Assembly (NCBI GenBank): GCA_001510575.1
Contig: LNGK01000005.1
Coordinates: forward strand, 2,477,157 to 2,541,156
Direction of reading: 5' to 3'
Origin: Knoxdaviesia capensis
Lineage: Eukaryota > Ascomycota > Sordariomycetes > Microascales > Gondwanamycetaceae
DNA length: 64,000 nucleotides
Under the pieces are notes generated by a model. That model was not told the origin of the DNA and did not search any database. It saw nothing but the letters and a program-made list of their open reading frames with translations. Positions 11,830 through 23,322 of this stretch are shown in pieces; the first letter of the stretch is position 1; each line of letters begins with the position of its first letter. The position numbers and the translations under genes were made by a program.

Positions 11830-14800
11830 CGCGATATCCTCCTACGTCCCTAACGCTCTATAGGCTACGCCTGCCGTGTCCTCTACGCTTCCGAAGCTCT
11901 TATCTTCTAATAAGTAGTTCCCTTAGATCGATACTATAGAAGCTTAGTTAGCCTAGTATAGCGTCTAGTAATACGTTAACCCCGATAGGGACCTGAACGT
12001 ATACGCGCTAGCTATTAACCTTCCTATTACTTAAACGCGTAAGGAAGTATATAACTAGGCCGTTACCGATTATCTATATATCGAAGCGGAGTACGCGTCT
12101 AAGCTAGTATATTACGAATTTATTCGTAAGGTCGTCCGTAAAGGTCTTAAGTCCGACGTTAGGCTCGCGTCTTCCTAGGTAAGCCCTAGTCTAACGTATG
12201 CTATACTCCTAGATATAATACGCGTTTCGTTAACGGACCTTATATACGCCGAGGCGTTCGATTCCCGTCCCCGGGGTATAGGTAACTATATCCCGTAATA
12301 TATACTCTCGTACCTTTATAAAGTATATAGTTAAAACGCGACTAAGGACGTACTAAGTATTTTTAATACTTATCGTACGGTCCTTACCGTAGCTAGAACC
12401 GTTAGCGACCTAGTCCGTTAGGTTAAATCCTAGTAAGCGGTCTAAGCGCGTCTTCGCGCGCCGTATCTTTAGCTTATTTAAGATAGCTAGGTCGTACTAT
12501 AAGACCTAATTAATATTCTTAATAGTAGTATAGACCTAGAATTTAGTAAATATTTATCTAATAAATTTCCTATTCGCTAAATTAAGCTTAATTTTAGTCT
12601 TAACGATATCTCTTATACGCTTATCGTACGTCTTATAGATACTTATACGAGCTCTAACGTCGCTATAGCTACTACTAGTTAGGTAGGTAGTTAGTAGCCG
12701 TTCCTAGCTACTTCTTCTACGCTAATTAAGTACTTCTACGTCCTAGGAGTAACTTATTTCTTTAATTTTCGATATTACTTCGCTTTCTATCGTATAATAA
12801 GCGAATACGTCGTAGTAAAGACCCCTTTATATAAGCTTACCTCTACGGTCCGTCTTACTTTTAAGCGGTAGGAAGGCCTAGATATACTCCGAGCTATAAG
12901 TCGTCGACTAGAACGCCTTATCCCCGCTAAGTACTCGTCCGAGCCTTCTAAGTAGTAGAGTAATTCTAAGAGAGGTAATTCCCGAGGTCGCGGTAACCGC
13001 TCGACCTCGTAGAGGGCTTCTACTTCTTCTTCTTTAATAAGCATAACGCCTACCCTACCCGTTCCCTCTTCTAATACCGTACTTAACGATAAGTATTAGG
13101 CTAGAGCTATTATTTTTTAGCCCGCGCCTAAGTAAGCTATAGTTTTATCTACTACTTATATAAGCGGTTAATCGCGTTTCCGTAATTCTACTATCCTTAA
13201 TAGTAGTTCTACGCTATACGTTATTAACGACGTTAATCTCTTAATTAAAGTCGTTCATATAAAGCTAGGTAAGGCTATCTATACTAGTCCTAGCTCTTTT
13301 CCGATTATAGCTTAAGGTAAGCGCGTACTCGCTAGTTATTTTAAGCTTCCTTCTAGTAAGGTAGCTAACCTATATTTAAATAGGGTTACTCTCGTTAAGG
13401 GTTTTTATCTTAATATAGTTAGTTAGAAGATACTTCGCGTAAGCGGAGTATAATATAACGGCTTCGATAATACGCTACGTACTACTCGCTTAGGGGTACT
13501 TACCGTTATTAAGGAGCTCCCCTCTAATAGTAGTTTACTCTATATAAAGAGAGTAGATAATATACTACTAGTAGGCGCTATCTATTATATATCGCTCGCT
13601 AGTATTACTTATAATTTAGAGCCTTTACTAGTTTATCTCTTAAGCCGATATAAGAGCACGATTCCTTATAATACGACTACTACCGTTTAGTACTTACGTA
13701 CTAGTTATATAAATAAAACTACGCTTAAGTATATTCTTAAGTAGATTAACGTTAAGCCGTCCGATAACGCGCTAAAGCTTCGAGAATATACTTTATATAC
13801 TCTATTTAGCGCTATATAAGTAATTAACTATTTACTTACTATATATAAGGCTATAAGACCCTTTAAACGCTTAAGCGTTAATCTTTTCTATCTACTTACT
13901 AGCGGTAGATATAATTAAGTATAAATCTAAGTAGATAAATTTTTAGGGTTTATAGCGGTATTTCTTTAAGTATCGAAGACTATACCCGAGTCTATCTCTA
14001 ATACTAAGGCGTTCGTAGCGCGTATTAAGCGCTAGTTTAGTATTCTTATTATCTATATTCGTATAGATAATAAAGCTAGTATAGTTAATAAAGAAGGTTT
14101 TACTTAATCTTTATAATAAATATTTACTAAAAATAATAGTATTATCCTCGAGTACTCTCTATCGCGTACTTACGAGCCTAATAAGCTCGCTAAGCGAGTA
14201 GGTTAACTTATTTTTAATAAATATATAAAAATACTTACGGGTTCTTAACTACTAAGTAAACTCTTTAGCGAGACTATCTACGTTACTATATATCTATATA
14301 ATATAACGCTAATTTAGCGTTACTCCTAGCGCTTACCGAATTAGATACTATCGTCTTAACTCGTTACTTATAATACCTTATATACTTCCTCTCCCTTAGA
14401 GCGTTTTAAAGAGCGTATAGTATATCTCGCTAATAACTAGCGTAGAATCTACGCGTATAGCTATAGAACCTATCCCCTTTAGGCGCGCTAGGAACTCGGA
14501 TAGGATCGCCGCTAATATAAGGCTTCCCCTTATACGTATATTAGCTATTTAGTTAGCTATATTATATATAATATCTTTTAAATCTAGATCCCCGTTCTTA
14601 ATAAGGTTATTAATACGCGTAATATCTACTTTAACGAGCGCCTTTTCTACGATAAGACTACGCCTTAAGAAGAGTATTCGCTAGCTAAAGCTCTTAAGCT
14701 CGCCTGAATTTTAGAGATCCTAGACCTCTACTCTTAAGCGGACTCCTTACCTTTCTTTAAATATATTAATAAGGGCGTCTAGCATTCCGAAAGACTTCCT

Positions 14801-17330
14801 ATACCGTTATTTAGTTAGATATCGGCTTCTTAGCTAGCCTTATCTGAGGCGGTTAATAACTAGACTACTACTTCTTAGCGTTTATCTACGTTAGAAGTAA
14901 ACCTCCTATTAGGATAAGGCCCGTAGTACCCTTTAACGCTATATACGCTATACGTTATAGTCTACCCCCTAGCCTTATCTTCCGTACCTTTAGGGGTATA
15001 CGCCTCCTTAGTTAGGAACTCTATCGAGCGTACCCCTAGCCTAGTATCTTCTATAAGTACTATAATAATACCTTAGTTTACGTAATCTATACCTTCGGTT
15101 ATTTTAGAGCTCGAATACCCTCGTATATATACTCTATCGGAATCTCCTAATATAAGACTAATCGCTAATACTAATTACGTTAACGATATTATTATTTCGC
15201 TAGATATCGCTAGGGATTCCCTCGTTACTTAAGCGAATTCCTTAGTTACTAAGGAAAGGCCTACTAAGTCTCCGATACTCGTTTCTTTAAACTAAGCTTT
15301 TTCGGCGCTAGCGGCGGACGTAGATAAGTAGGCCTTACGGCTTAATTAGCGTTAGTCGTTACTACTAAGTAGTTAGACCCTTTCTACTACTTTATCCGCT
15401 AAGCCTCCGATACTCGTTCCTTCGGAATAAGCTCGCGCGGTATCGGTAGAGAACGCGCCCGAGCTCCCCGCTTAGCGTTAATTACTACCGTAAAATAGGC
15501 GTCCCCTTATTAAGTATATTAACCTAGTAGCTATCGAGGCTACTAGGTTACTACTTAGTATAGAGGATCGCGCTTATATTTTCCTACTCGAGGAGTATAG
15601 CTTACTACCTTACTTAGACTTACGGGAGTTCTTTAAGCCGTTATACGCTTCCTTTACTATAGCGGCCTCTTTTAAAGTTCGCCCTCTATATATTCGCGCC
15701 CTAGAGCCTAAATCCTAACGTAGAATATTAGCTTATCCGTATAATAAAGAATTTCTCGAGGCTAGCTAATTTAAGATAACCTCGCTAGAGAATAAAGGTA
15801 CGTAAGAAGTAATCCCTTACCTAAGTAACTAACGTATTATTCTAATTAAATAAGTCTAAAAGTATAAGCTTAACGAGGATAGTAAGATTACGCGTTTTAA
15901 AGCTCGATATATAGTATAAGGTAACTAGTAAGAGGCGTCCGCGCTTAATACGTATATAGCGATACTTACTACGCGTTTACTTCGCCTATTCCTTACGCTT
16001 ACCGCTCTTTTTAACCTCGAGCTTCTATAGTTTAACGTTTCTAATACTTTTCTAAATACCTCTCTAGAGGATACCGGTTTAGAGATTTACGTTTAGCTAC
16101 TAGAACCCCTCCGTAAGCGTTACCCTAGTTACGTCGCTCTCCTAAAGCGCGCCCTTTACGGCCTAAGCGAGTCCCTAATTCTTTAGTTCGATACGCTCTC
16201 TAAGGAATTTAAGTCTCTAGGCCTTATTCGCTCTATATAGGATCCCTACTAATAGATAAACTCACGTAGGACTATCTATTTCCTTATCTACGTAAACGAT
16301 ATCCTTATTAGTTATACTCCTAACTCGCGGGACGAATACGAGGCTATATTTAAGTAGCTTTCCTTACGCTTTAATATACGTAAAGAAAAGTCCGCCGCGT
16401 TCTTCCTAAGTATTCGTATAATCCGTAATAAAGCGACTCGGCGCCTCTAGCTATCCTATAACGCCTATATTAAAAAGATTAGACATCGTTTTAATCTAGA
16501 TACTAGCTAAGATCCTTACTTATATCTTATATCCTACCCGCCGTACTCTAGTAAGTTTTTATAGGCTTATACTAAACTCTTTCTCGAAAAGGTTAGCTCG
16601 ATTCTCTATATAGCTATTACTCTATAACTAGATATCACGTTCGCGGCTTCTAACCTTACTTAGTTTACTTATAACCTAAGCCCGGAATATATAGCTACTA
16701 CTAACTAAGTTATTTAATACCTATACGGTAAGCGTTTCCTCGCGATCTACTACTTTACTACTAACCTCGTAAGGGGTAAGTTACCTACTATCGATATCCT
16801 AATTAAGTAGCTCTATAGTAAGATAAATCTCTCTATACTTATATATAACGATACTTTATTCGCTAACGTACCAGATACTAGACGGTTATCTAACGGCTTT
16901 CTAATTACTATACTTAGTAGCCCTATTATATAGAAGGCCGCTAAATAGCTAACCGTTACTACGTTAATAACGGAAGCTAAGCTTCTAGCTCTAAGCCTAA
17001 TAACCCGCGAGGGTATTACTTTTCGCCGCCTAATAAACTCTATTAGCGTTTATCTAACGTCTCTATTAACGGTAAGCTACGATAATATATAGACTATCCG
17101 CCTAGTTATAGATACCTCTTCTTAAGTAAATACTCGTCTATGGTACGTAGATATCTATAATATATAAATAAAGGAGAGGTATAGTAGAGGTAAAGGGTTC
17201 GTAAAGTACGTCTCTATATTAGAGATACCCGTAGACGGGCTTACTAAAGCTTTAAATCGATAAAAGTTCGAATATTTCTATACTCTTCTAAATTTATAGT
17301 CTATATACGAACGGGTCTATAAGGACTAAT
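11830..17330 (+). pseudogene. Degenerate copia gag-pol
   Basis: Former gag-pol polyprotein gene, broken by very many in-frame stops from TGG-to-TAA/TAG and CAA-to-TAA changes. Recognisable remnants are: integrase entry near 13858 (RPFKRLSVNLF, the catalytic Asp changed to Asn); a later integrase aspartate block at 14057-14074; the RT start near 15785; an RT block near 16027 (QFDV-type motif with stop and Asn); YVND at 16289-16300; and the RNase H tail at 17222-17254. Gag and protease lie before 13.8 kb by position only; I cannot recognise their motifs. Both boundaries are approximate. Confidence 0.85.
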
Positions 17331-18504
17331 ACTAACTCTCCCGAGTTTTCCTCTTCCTTCGTCTATCCGCCTCGACGTTCCTCCTTCCCTTTCTTTATAT
17401 TCTTAGAACGGAATATAATCTAAGATCTCTATAAACTAGCGCTTTAGGGAGTGTTAGTAGGGTTCGCTAGATATAACCGGGTCTTCCGAGCTTTTAAGAG
17501 CTACCGGTACCTCGGTACTATCCTTCCGAATATCTCGGCGCTATAGCTCGGCCTTATAGGAGTAGTCGAAGTCGTACTCGTAAATAGCGAGTAGCTCTTT
17601 AACTACGTAGCTTAGCGAGACTACGTTACCGCGCTTAGAGTATTTACCCTATAGCTTCGTAAGGAAGGCGCGTACTAGAGGTACGACGTATATTAGGCTA
17701 CTTATTCGCGGTTAGCGTCTCTCTCTATCGATCCTATTTCCTTTCTACTATTTCTCTAACTTACTAAGGCTTATATTTCCTACCGGTACTATAACGGTAG
17801 TACCGTAAAGCTCTTACTCTAGCGGGTTTTATAAAGTATATACCGTTACTCTTATAAGCCGTAGCGGACTTAATATAGTACCTATAGGGTATATACTCCT
17901 CGATAGTACGATAACCCGCGGGGGCTATCTCTTTTTTTAGTAGCTTATACTTCGATATATTATATTCTCGAGAGGGATTTTCTTTCGTAATTTATTATCT
18001 TATAGAAGTTTTCGTTTAGATATCTCGATAGATAATAGGAATAAAAGAAGAGGTTAGATTCTCGGTCTATAGGTAGGAGATCGTATTTATATACTTCTCT
18101 CTTCCCCCCCCCTTATTCTCTCCCTTTTCTTTTCCTTTATTCTATTCTAGCGGCGCGTATACTTACTAGTATACGCCCGTAGCCTCCTATACGCTCTCTA
18201 AGCTTTATTCTAGCTAGTCGCTATACTCCCTTCCGGGTAGTTAAACTACTTAGGTATTATATAGCTATATTTTTTTTTTCCTTTTATTCTTTATCTCCGA
18301 TAATATTATATACTCTACTAAGTATAGATCGGACGCTTTTAGCCTAGTTATATTCTTTACCTTTATATATAAATAGCTTACTTACTTACTACTAGTATAG
18401 CCGCGGTACGTCCGTACTACCTATTAAGCCTTCGTATCCTTATTTAGTTACTTATCCCTAGTACTTTAGTACTATCTTCCTATATATCTACTTCGTTACC
18501 GTAC
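17331..18504. other. Non-coding 3' part of the retrotransposon
   Basis: About 1.2 kb between the last pol remnant and the right LTR, RIP-mutated like the rest. No domain is readable. At 17452 a purine-rich stretch is followed by TGTTAG, which resembles a copia polypurine tract and LTR start, so a nested solo LTR or an older insertion is possible. A C-run lies near 18100. Confidence 0.5.
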
Positions 18505-18517
18505 GTAGATAGGGGTA
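18505..18517 (+). promoter_or_regulatory. Polypurine-tract remnant
   Basis: Purine-rich stretch ending in AGGGGTA directly before the right LTR, in the place expected for the plus-strand primer. RIP has probably altered it. Confidence 0.5.
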
Positions 18518-18670
18518 TACGGTAGTATATAGTACTCTCACATAAGTACTATCACGTGCTATATTATGCTTAGATTAGGTGATGAGCCTATGGTGTTTAT
18601 CTAGGACTCCGCCCAGCTGCACACCGCTAGTTAGATACATAGAAGAATCAACACATAATTAGATGCCACA
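18518..18670 (+). repeat. Right LTR (153 bp)
   Basis: Partner of the left LTR. Here the first half, up to about LTR position 74, is mutated and the outer half keeps unmutated sites, ending in ACA. Confidence 0.95.
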
Positions 18671-18675
18671 ATAGA
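18671..18675. repeat. Target-site duplication, right copy (ATAGA)
   Basis: Identical to the five bases before the left LTR; fixes the element's outer border. Confidence 0.9.
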
Positions 18676-19633
18676 GTCGAGCTTTTGCGCTGGCGGGTGC
18701 TGTCCGTTTGTTGAGGGGTGGTTTCCGTTCGCCACCTGGCCTGGTCTGAGCTTCTTCGCTCTTCCGGGGGTTGCAAGCAAACGGGGACAAAAAGAGCAGC
18801 AGCTTTGCTCCGAGCTTTCCAACGGTGCTGATGCTGATGCTGATAGATTACTTATTGTGCAGTACGACTACGGAGAAGCTTATAACCCCCCGCCGAGTTT
18901 TCGGGAACACGAATATCGCGGGCCGGATGACTGTTAATAATCTCACACACGCTCTTTCCTTCGACGAGAGCACCTTCCTGTCTGTTTGGCCACATGCTGT
19001 TTGACACCGCGTGACAGGGGTGTGTGGGATCAGGTTAGTGGGGAGGAAGGAGGAATGGACCTCTTTCCAGCACCTTCCAATGGTCGGTCGGTCCTCCATG
19101 CTGCTTGCATCTCAACCCACCCCACAGACGGTTGCTCGCACACAATTTTTCTTTTTCTTTTTCGAAAAGGCATGCACGCCCGCCCGCATGCTGAGCTGTC
19201 AGGCCAGGGTCGCTCCTTCACCAAACCTCCCCCCAACGAAAAAAAAGAAAAAAAAAAAAAAAAGAGAGGAACAAGGCACACAACAAAAGAAAATTCAATA
19301 TTCCGGCACCCCGAAACGAAGCGACGAACAAAATCGATATCCTTCGGGGTCCAATAGTGTGTGTCCGCTTGGAGATAGCATCAACTTTGTGCGCTTTTCA
19401 CCTTTTTGCCTTCCGTCACTTCTTTTCACTTTTGCATCATCTTTTTTTCTTGGTCTTGTCTAGAACTCCATAGACATAATAGCTTGCTCGCTTCGTGACA
19501 GTCTGTTTCTTGGGACTTTCGTTCATCTCACCCCCACCCCAACCACCATCTTCTCATTTTGTGTCGTGTGTTGTGCTTGCGCCCGCTTTCGCCCGTTCCG
19601 CGCACACCACATCACCACATCACGTCAACAAAT
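18676..19633. other. Intergenic: promoter region of the OPI3-type gene
   Basis: Ordinary composition returns immediately after the transposon. It contains an A-run near 19240-19262 and a C/T-rich leader before 19634. No gene seen. Confidence 0.6.
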
Positions 19634-20638
19634 ATGGCCGTCCAAATAACCGATCTTGTTGACTTCAGCAAGACCAGCTTGCTGGGTTAGTAGTATTTTC
19701 TTTTGTCTCCCGCTTAGGGCCGTTTGGGCGGCCGGGGCCGGCAGGGAGGATGCCGATCGAGATGGTGGTCCGGGTCCCTTGCGTTCCCCGGCCCGGCGGC
19801 GCGCTGTCTGTCTCTGTCGTCGAGTGCGAGTGTTCACTTCTAACTTGCGCCCGGTGTCTTAGTCTCTGCTTGCTCTATTGCCTTCAACCCGCTGTTCTGG
19901 AAGTAAGTGTCTGCGCTTGTTTGTTGGTTGTGGTCTGCCTCATGTGGACGGTGCTAACAGCTTCCTCGCTCGTCTTTTAGCATCGTGGCCCGCCAAGGTT
20001 CGTTTCTCCGCCCGAAGCTCTCGACAACACCGCCGACTCCTCCACGACCACTCCCCTCTGTCTATATATATCGCTCCCGATAGCCACCTTTCCTTCGTCA
20101 CCTCCTAACCTCCCCCTCCCCCCCAACAGAATACAAGAACAAGATCCTCACGAACCTGTTCGGCGGCCGCCCATACCCCGCGTGCTACGCCCTCGCTGCC
20201 ACCATCTTCTCGCTCGGCCTGGTGCGCGACTTCCTCTACAAATCCGCCATCGAGCAGCAGCCGGCCTTTGCGCCGCTGCAGACCCCGCAGGCCCAGATCG
20301 CCGGCTACGTGCTCTTCGCCGCCGGCAACATCCTGGTGATCTCGTCGACCTGGGCGCTGGGCATCACGGGAACCTTCCTCGGCGACTACTTCGGCATCCT
20401 CATGGACCACATGGTCACCGGCTTCCCGTTCGACATCACCGACGCGCCCATGTACTACGGCTCGACCATGAGCTTCCTCGGCACGGCGCTCGTCTACGGC
20501 AAGCCCGCCGGCGTGCTGCTCACCGGCTGGGTGCTGCTCGTGTACCTCGTCGCCCTGCGCTTCGAGAACCCGTTCACCGCCGAGATCTACGCCAAGCGTG
20601 ACCGCGAACTGAAGAAGGCCGGCAAGAAGGCCCAGTAA
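19634..20638 (+). CDS. OPI3: Phospholipid methyltransferase (phosphatidyl-N-methylethanolamine type), 205 aa
   Basis: Four exons: 19634-19685, 19863-19902, 19981-19997 (17 bases) and 20130-20638. The enzyme carries out the last SAM-dependent methylations from phosphatidylethanolamine to phosphatidylcholine in the ER membrane. The assembled protein shows the family pattern: an amphipathic start, then SIAFNPLFWNIVARQEYKN, LFGGRPYPACYAL, and four hydrophobic helices centred near residues 20, 60, 95 and 165. A conserved RFENPFTAEIY comes before a lysine-rich C-terminus. Length is typical of OPI3 and much shorter than CHO2. Frame is kept over all three introns; acceptors are CTTAG, TTTTAG and CAACAG. 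The short internal exons are needed to build the conserved FNPLFWNIVAR segment, which supports them. The start is the only ATG that gives the family N-terminus. Confidence 0.92.
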
Positions 20639-21390
20639 ACGCGTCACAAGGCTCGGCTCACTTCCGGTGTACCCACCCATAGACCCTGGACCCACACTCC
20701 CACTGGTCGTCCACCAACATACACCGCACCTGTCGGTGTGTTCGCATGGCCTTCAACAGGCCCATTGAGGTCGTGTGCTGCTGTCACGGGGCCGGAGGCG
20801 CTCTCGAAGCTCTCCCGGCCTCTGCTGTTTTTTTCTCTCGCCACTCTCTCTTGTCTCATTCCCGCCTGTCTTGTTTTCTCCATCTCTTTCCGTCATCATT
20901 TTTGGGGATTCCGTCGTTTTGCGGTGGTTTGGCCTGGTGGCTTGGTTTAGACGGCCGCTCTGTACCCCTTTGTTTGCTTGGCTTGTGGCTGCATTTCGTC
21001 AGGTCATTTGGCGTTCTGATAAACTTGTTCGTGGGTTTCCGAGTCATTTTGGCGGGTTGGTCTGTGATGATGAGCCGTGTTCGCGTGAACCATCATCATC
21101 TTCATCATCTTTTCTTTTTGTCTTATTCATTTTTGCGCGGCCTGGGTAGGGGTGAGGGGGTTTCCCTTTCCTTGAAGGGCAACCAATTTTAAATGGGAGG
21201 AATGATGCAAACCCTGAATTATGTAGTATATGAAGCATCAACTGGTATCATACAAAAAGGCGGTCATCAAAATCAACTGTGTCTGTCTGTTTCGAAGTGC
21301 GTGTTCGCTCAATCATGAAGAAACTGGTGTTTTATTAATTTTTTTTCCTTTCTGTTTTGTAGTATCTGACTTGCTGAAAACCGACGTCGT
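20639..21390. other. Convergent 3' regions
   Basis: Tail-to-tail spacer between the OPI3-type gene and the RING gene. It is T-rich on the plus strand with no supported reading frame. Confidence 0.6.
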
Positions 21391-22140
21391 TCACGCATAC
21401 ATGCCGGCCGGATCATCGTCCTCCTCCTCGTCGTCGGCATCCACGACGGCCGGCTCCTTGCCCTTGGGCTTCTGGGTGAAATCGACCCGACACAAGGGGC
21501 ACGTGCCCTTGCTCTGCAGCCACGGGCCGACACACTCGAGGTCGAAGCGGTGGCTGCTGTGGCAGGGCAGTTCGACGACGAGGCAGTACTTGTCGTCCAG
21601 GTGGGGGTCGGCGCAGATGGGGCAGGCGTCGGCGGGGCGGAGGCGGGAGCGCGGCACGCGGTCGAGGCCGTCGAGGAACGACTGCGGCACGCCGCGCAGC
21701 TCGGTCGGCGGGTGGGCGATCTCGCCGTCCAGCTCGGCGATCAGCCCGGCCAGCAGCCCGGCGCTGGCGCTGTCGCGCGGCGTGTCGCGCGCCAGCGTCT
21801 CCATCTGCTCCTGCACCAGGCGGAACACGGCCGCCACGTCGACCGGTGTCGGCACCGCGTGCCGGTTCACGTGCGGCTGGCCGCTGAAGGTCGCGTGCGC
21901 GGAGGTCGTCTGCCCCGACGTCGACACCTGGTCCAGCAGCGCGTCAAAGCTGGCCATGTCGACGCGGCGCCGCCGCCGCCCGCCGGTGCTGTTCGTTGCC
22001 GCCTCCGGGTTGGGCCGGATGCCGTGCTCGACTGGTGGGAGGATGTGTGGGTTAGTTTAAAGGGAAGCCTTTAGGCCATGGGGAAGGGGTGCAGATGGGA
22101 GGGGGGGGGGCATGGGCTTGCCTTCGTATGGTGTAGCCAT
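21391..22140 (-). CDS. RING-type zinc-finger protein, 219 aa
   Basis: Two exons on the minus strand: 22140-22122 and 22031-21391. Joining them gives MATPYE, then VEHGIRPNPE, then an Arg-rich stretch and an Asp/Glu-rich C-terminus. A RING-like finger spans residues 143-187: Cys143-x2-Cys146, Cys163, His167, Asp170, Cys173, then Cys184-x2-Cys187, with the usual Pro-Trp-Leu after the sixth ligand. It is probably a ubiquitin E3 ligase; target and location cannot be read. The intron starts with GC (AAG/GCAAGC) and ends CACCAG, with a CTAAC branch site. The position usually holding the second His carries Asp. The codons are very G/C-rich. An alternative start at residue 32 would avoid the intron but would lose the conserved-looking N-terminus. 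Confidence 0.8.
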
Positions 22141-22980
22141 TGGTGACGGAAGATAGGGGGGTTGATGTGAGAGAGAGAGAGAGAGAAAGAGATAGGTCGT
22201 TGGCTAAGACGGTATGCAGGATGATGTGGTGCAAACAAAGCGTCCCAAGTCCCTCAAGCAGTCGCATACACCGTCGACAATAGAATGCATGTGGGCTGGG
22301 CGAGATTGGCCAGGCGTCAATTGAACGTCGTCACTTTCCAAGCTCTGCGCAGGCAGAAAAAACCACGGCGCGGACTTTGCGTAACCCCGCCATACTGGCG
22401 CAAAAGTGGGCTGCGGGTGGATTAGGGTTTACGGGTGGGGTCTAACCCTACAACCATTTTTTGATGGCAGCATTTGGGCTGCCTCGGCGAGCTTGCTCCC
22501 TGGAAAGAAGGAGGCCGCCTCCCAACCTCCACACTTGCGTTGACATTCTCGGGCGTTCCGCCGGTGTGAACAACGTGCATTATGTCCTGTGCTGCAATCC
22601 TGCCTGTCAGCTCTCCATATGTTCACTAAACATCATCTCGTGGTGAGGGTTAGCGGCCGTCCGCGGCTCCGGCGTACGTCCGTTAAGTCCAGGTGTCACA
22701 GCACCATGCTCGCAAATGCTAAGGAAGCAAGCAGGCGGCATGTCGTCAATGCAGGCTCAGGAAGTCGGGGAGGGGTGCATCGGTGCTGACATGTTCCGTT
22801 TATTCTTGGCCGTGCGGCTGTTCCTCTTTCTTTTTGTCGTTGCTGGAGTGTCCAGCCCAAGCCGAGGTTTGGCGGCCGTCGCCTTCATCACCTCATTAGG
22901 CGATTACAAATCGTTCGTCTCCCGTGGTCAAGGGAAGAAAGACCAATTCAAAGCTGATTGAACTCCGATAGAAAGATGGA

Positions 22981-23046
22981 GAAGAAGACGAAGAAGAAGA
23001 CGAAGAAGAAGACGAAGAAGAAGAAGAAGAGGAGGAAGAGGAAGAA
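22981..23046. repeat. GAAGAAGAC-type tandem repeat
   Basis: About 66 bases of GAA triplets with regular GAC interruptions, degenerating into GAG. Purine-only except for the C of each GAC. Confidence 0.9.
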
Positions 23047-23316
23047 TACACGGATCGAAGAAACCACGTGCGGCCGGCCGCTTTGAAAAGAGAACCCCTG
23101 TGGAACTATGTGTCGGTGATAGAATTTCAGTGGGGGTTCCTAGGGCAGGAGCCAAACCACAGGCGCGGATGGAGCCGCGCACTTCCTGCCAGACTGGGGC
23201 CACCGTAAAAAACAAGAAAGAAAAGAGAACGGGCCCATTGCTTCGTTGGCCAACTTGCACTGTCTCCGTTTCCGGAATAAAACGTCCATGTCGTGTTTGG
23301 CAATCCAGTCGTCGAT

Positions 23317-23322
23317 TATAAA
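23317..23322 (+). promoter_or_regulatory. TATA box upstream of FMP52-type gene
   Basis: TATAAA 193 bases before the ATG and followed by C/T-rich sequence, similar in spacing to the TATA box of the riboflavin kinase gene. Confidence 0.45.

Larger units (their letters stand above)
11503..18670 (+). mobile_element. RIP-inactivated Ty1/copia LTR retrotransposon, 7.17 kb
   Basis: Complete element bounded by 153-bp direct LTRs (TG...CA ends, ATA at the mutated left end) and a 5-bp duplication ATAGA. The interior is AT-rich; by eye CpA and TpG are almost absent between about 11690 and 18500, while CpG and TpA are plentiful. That is the mark of saturated RIP on both strands. Translating the plus strand with stops ignored shows copia landmarks in order integrase, reverse transcriptase, RNase H. 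These include a second integrase aspartate block near 14057-14074 (IRIDNK), the reverse transcriptase start near 15785 (LENKGT-stop-EV, with Trp turned to stop), YVND for YVDD at 16289-16300, and VDGLTKAL ending at 17254. The integrase-before-RT order defines copia rather than gypsy. No intact frame remains, so the copy is dead. Confidence 0.95.

Noticed and set aside
12787..13044. 85-codon minus-strand frame inside the transposon
   Set aside because: Chance frame in RIP-mutated gag-pol; the true coding strand is plus.
17452..18670. Reading the right LTR as 1.2 kb long, starting at TGTTAG
   Set aside because: No matching sequence exists on the left side. The 153-bp LTRs fit TG/CA ends, equal length, the primer site and a perfect 5-bp duplication.
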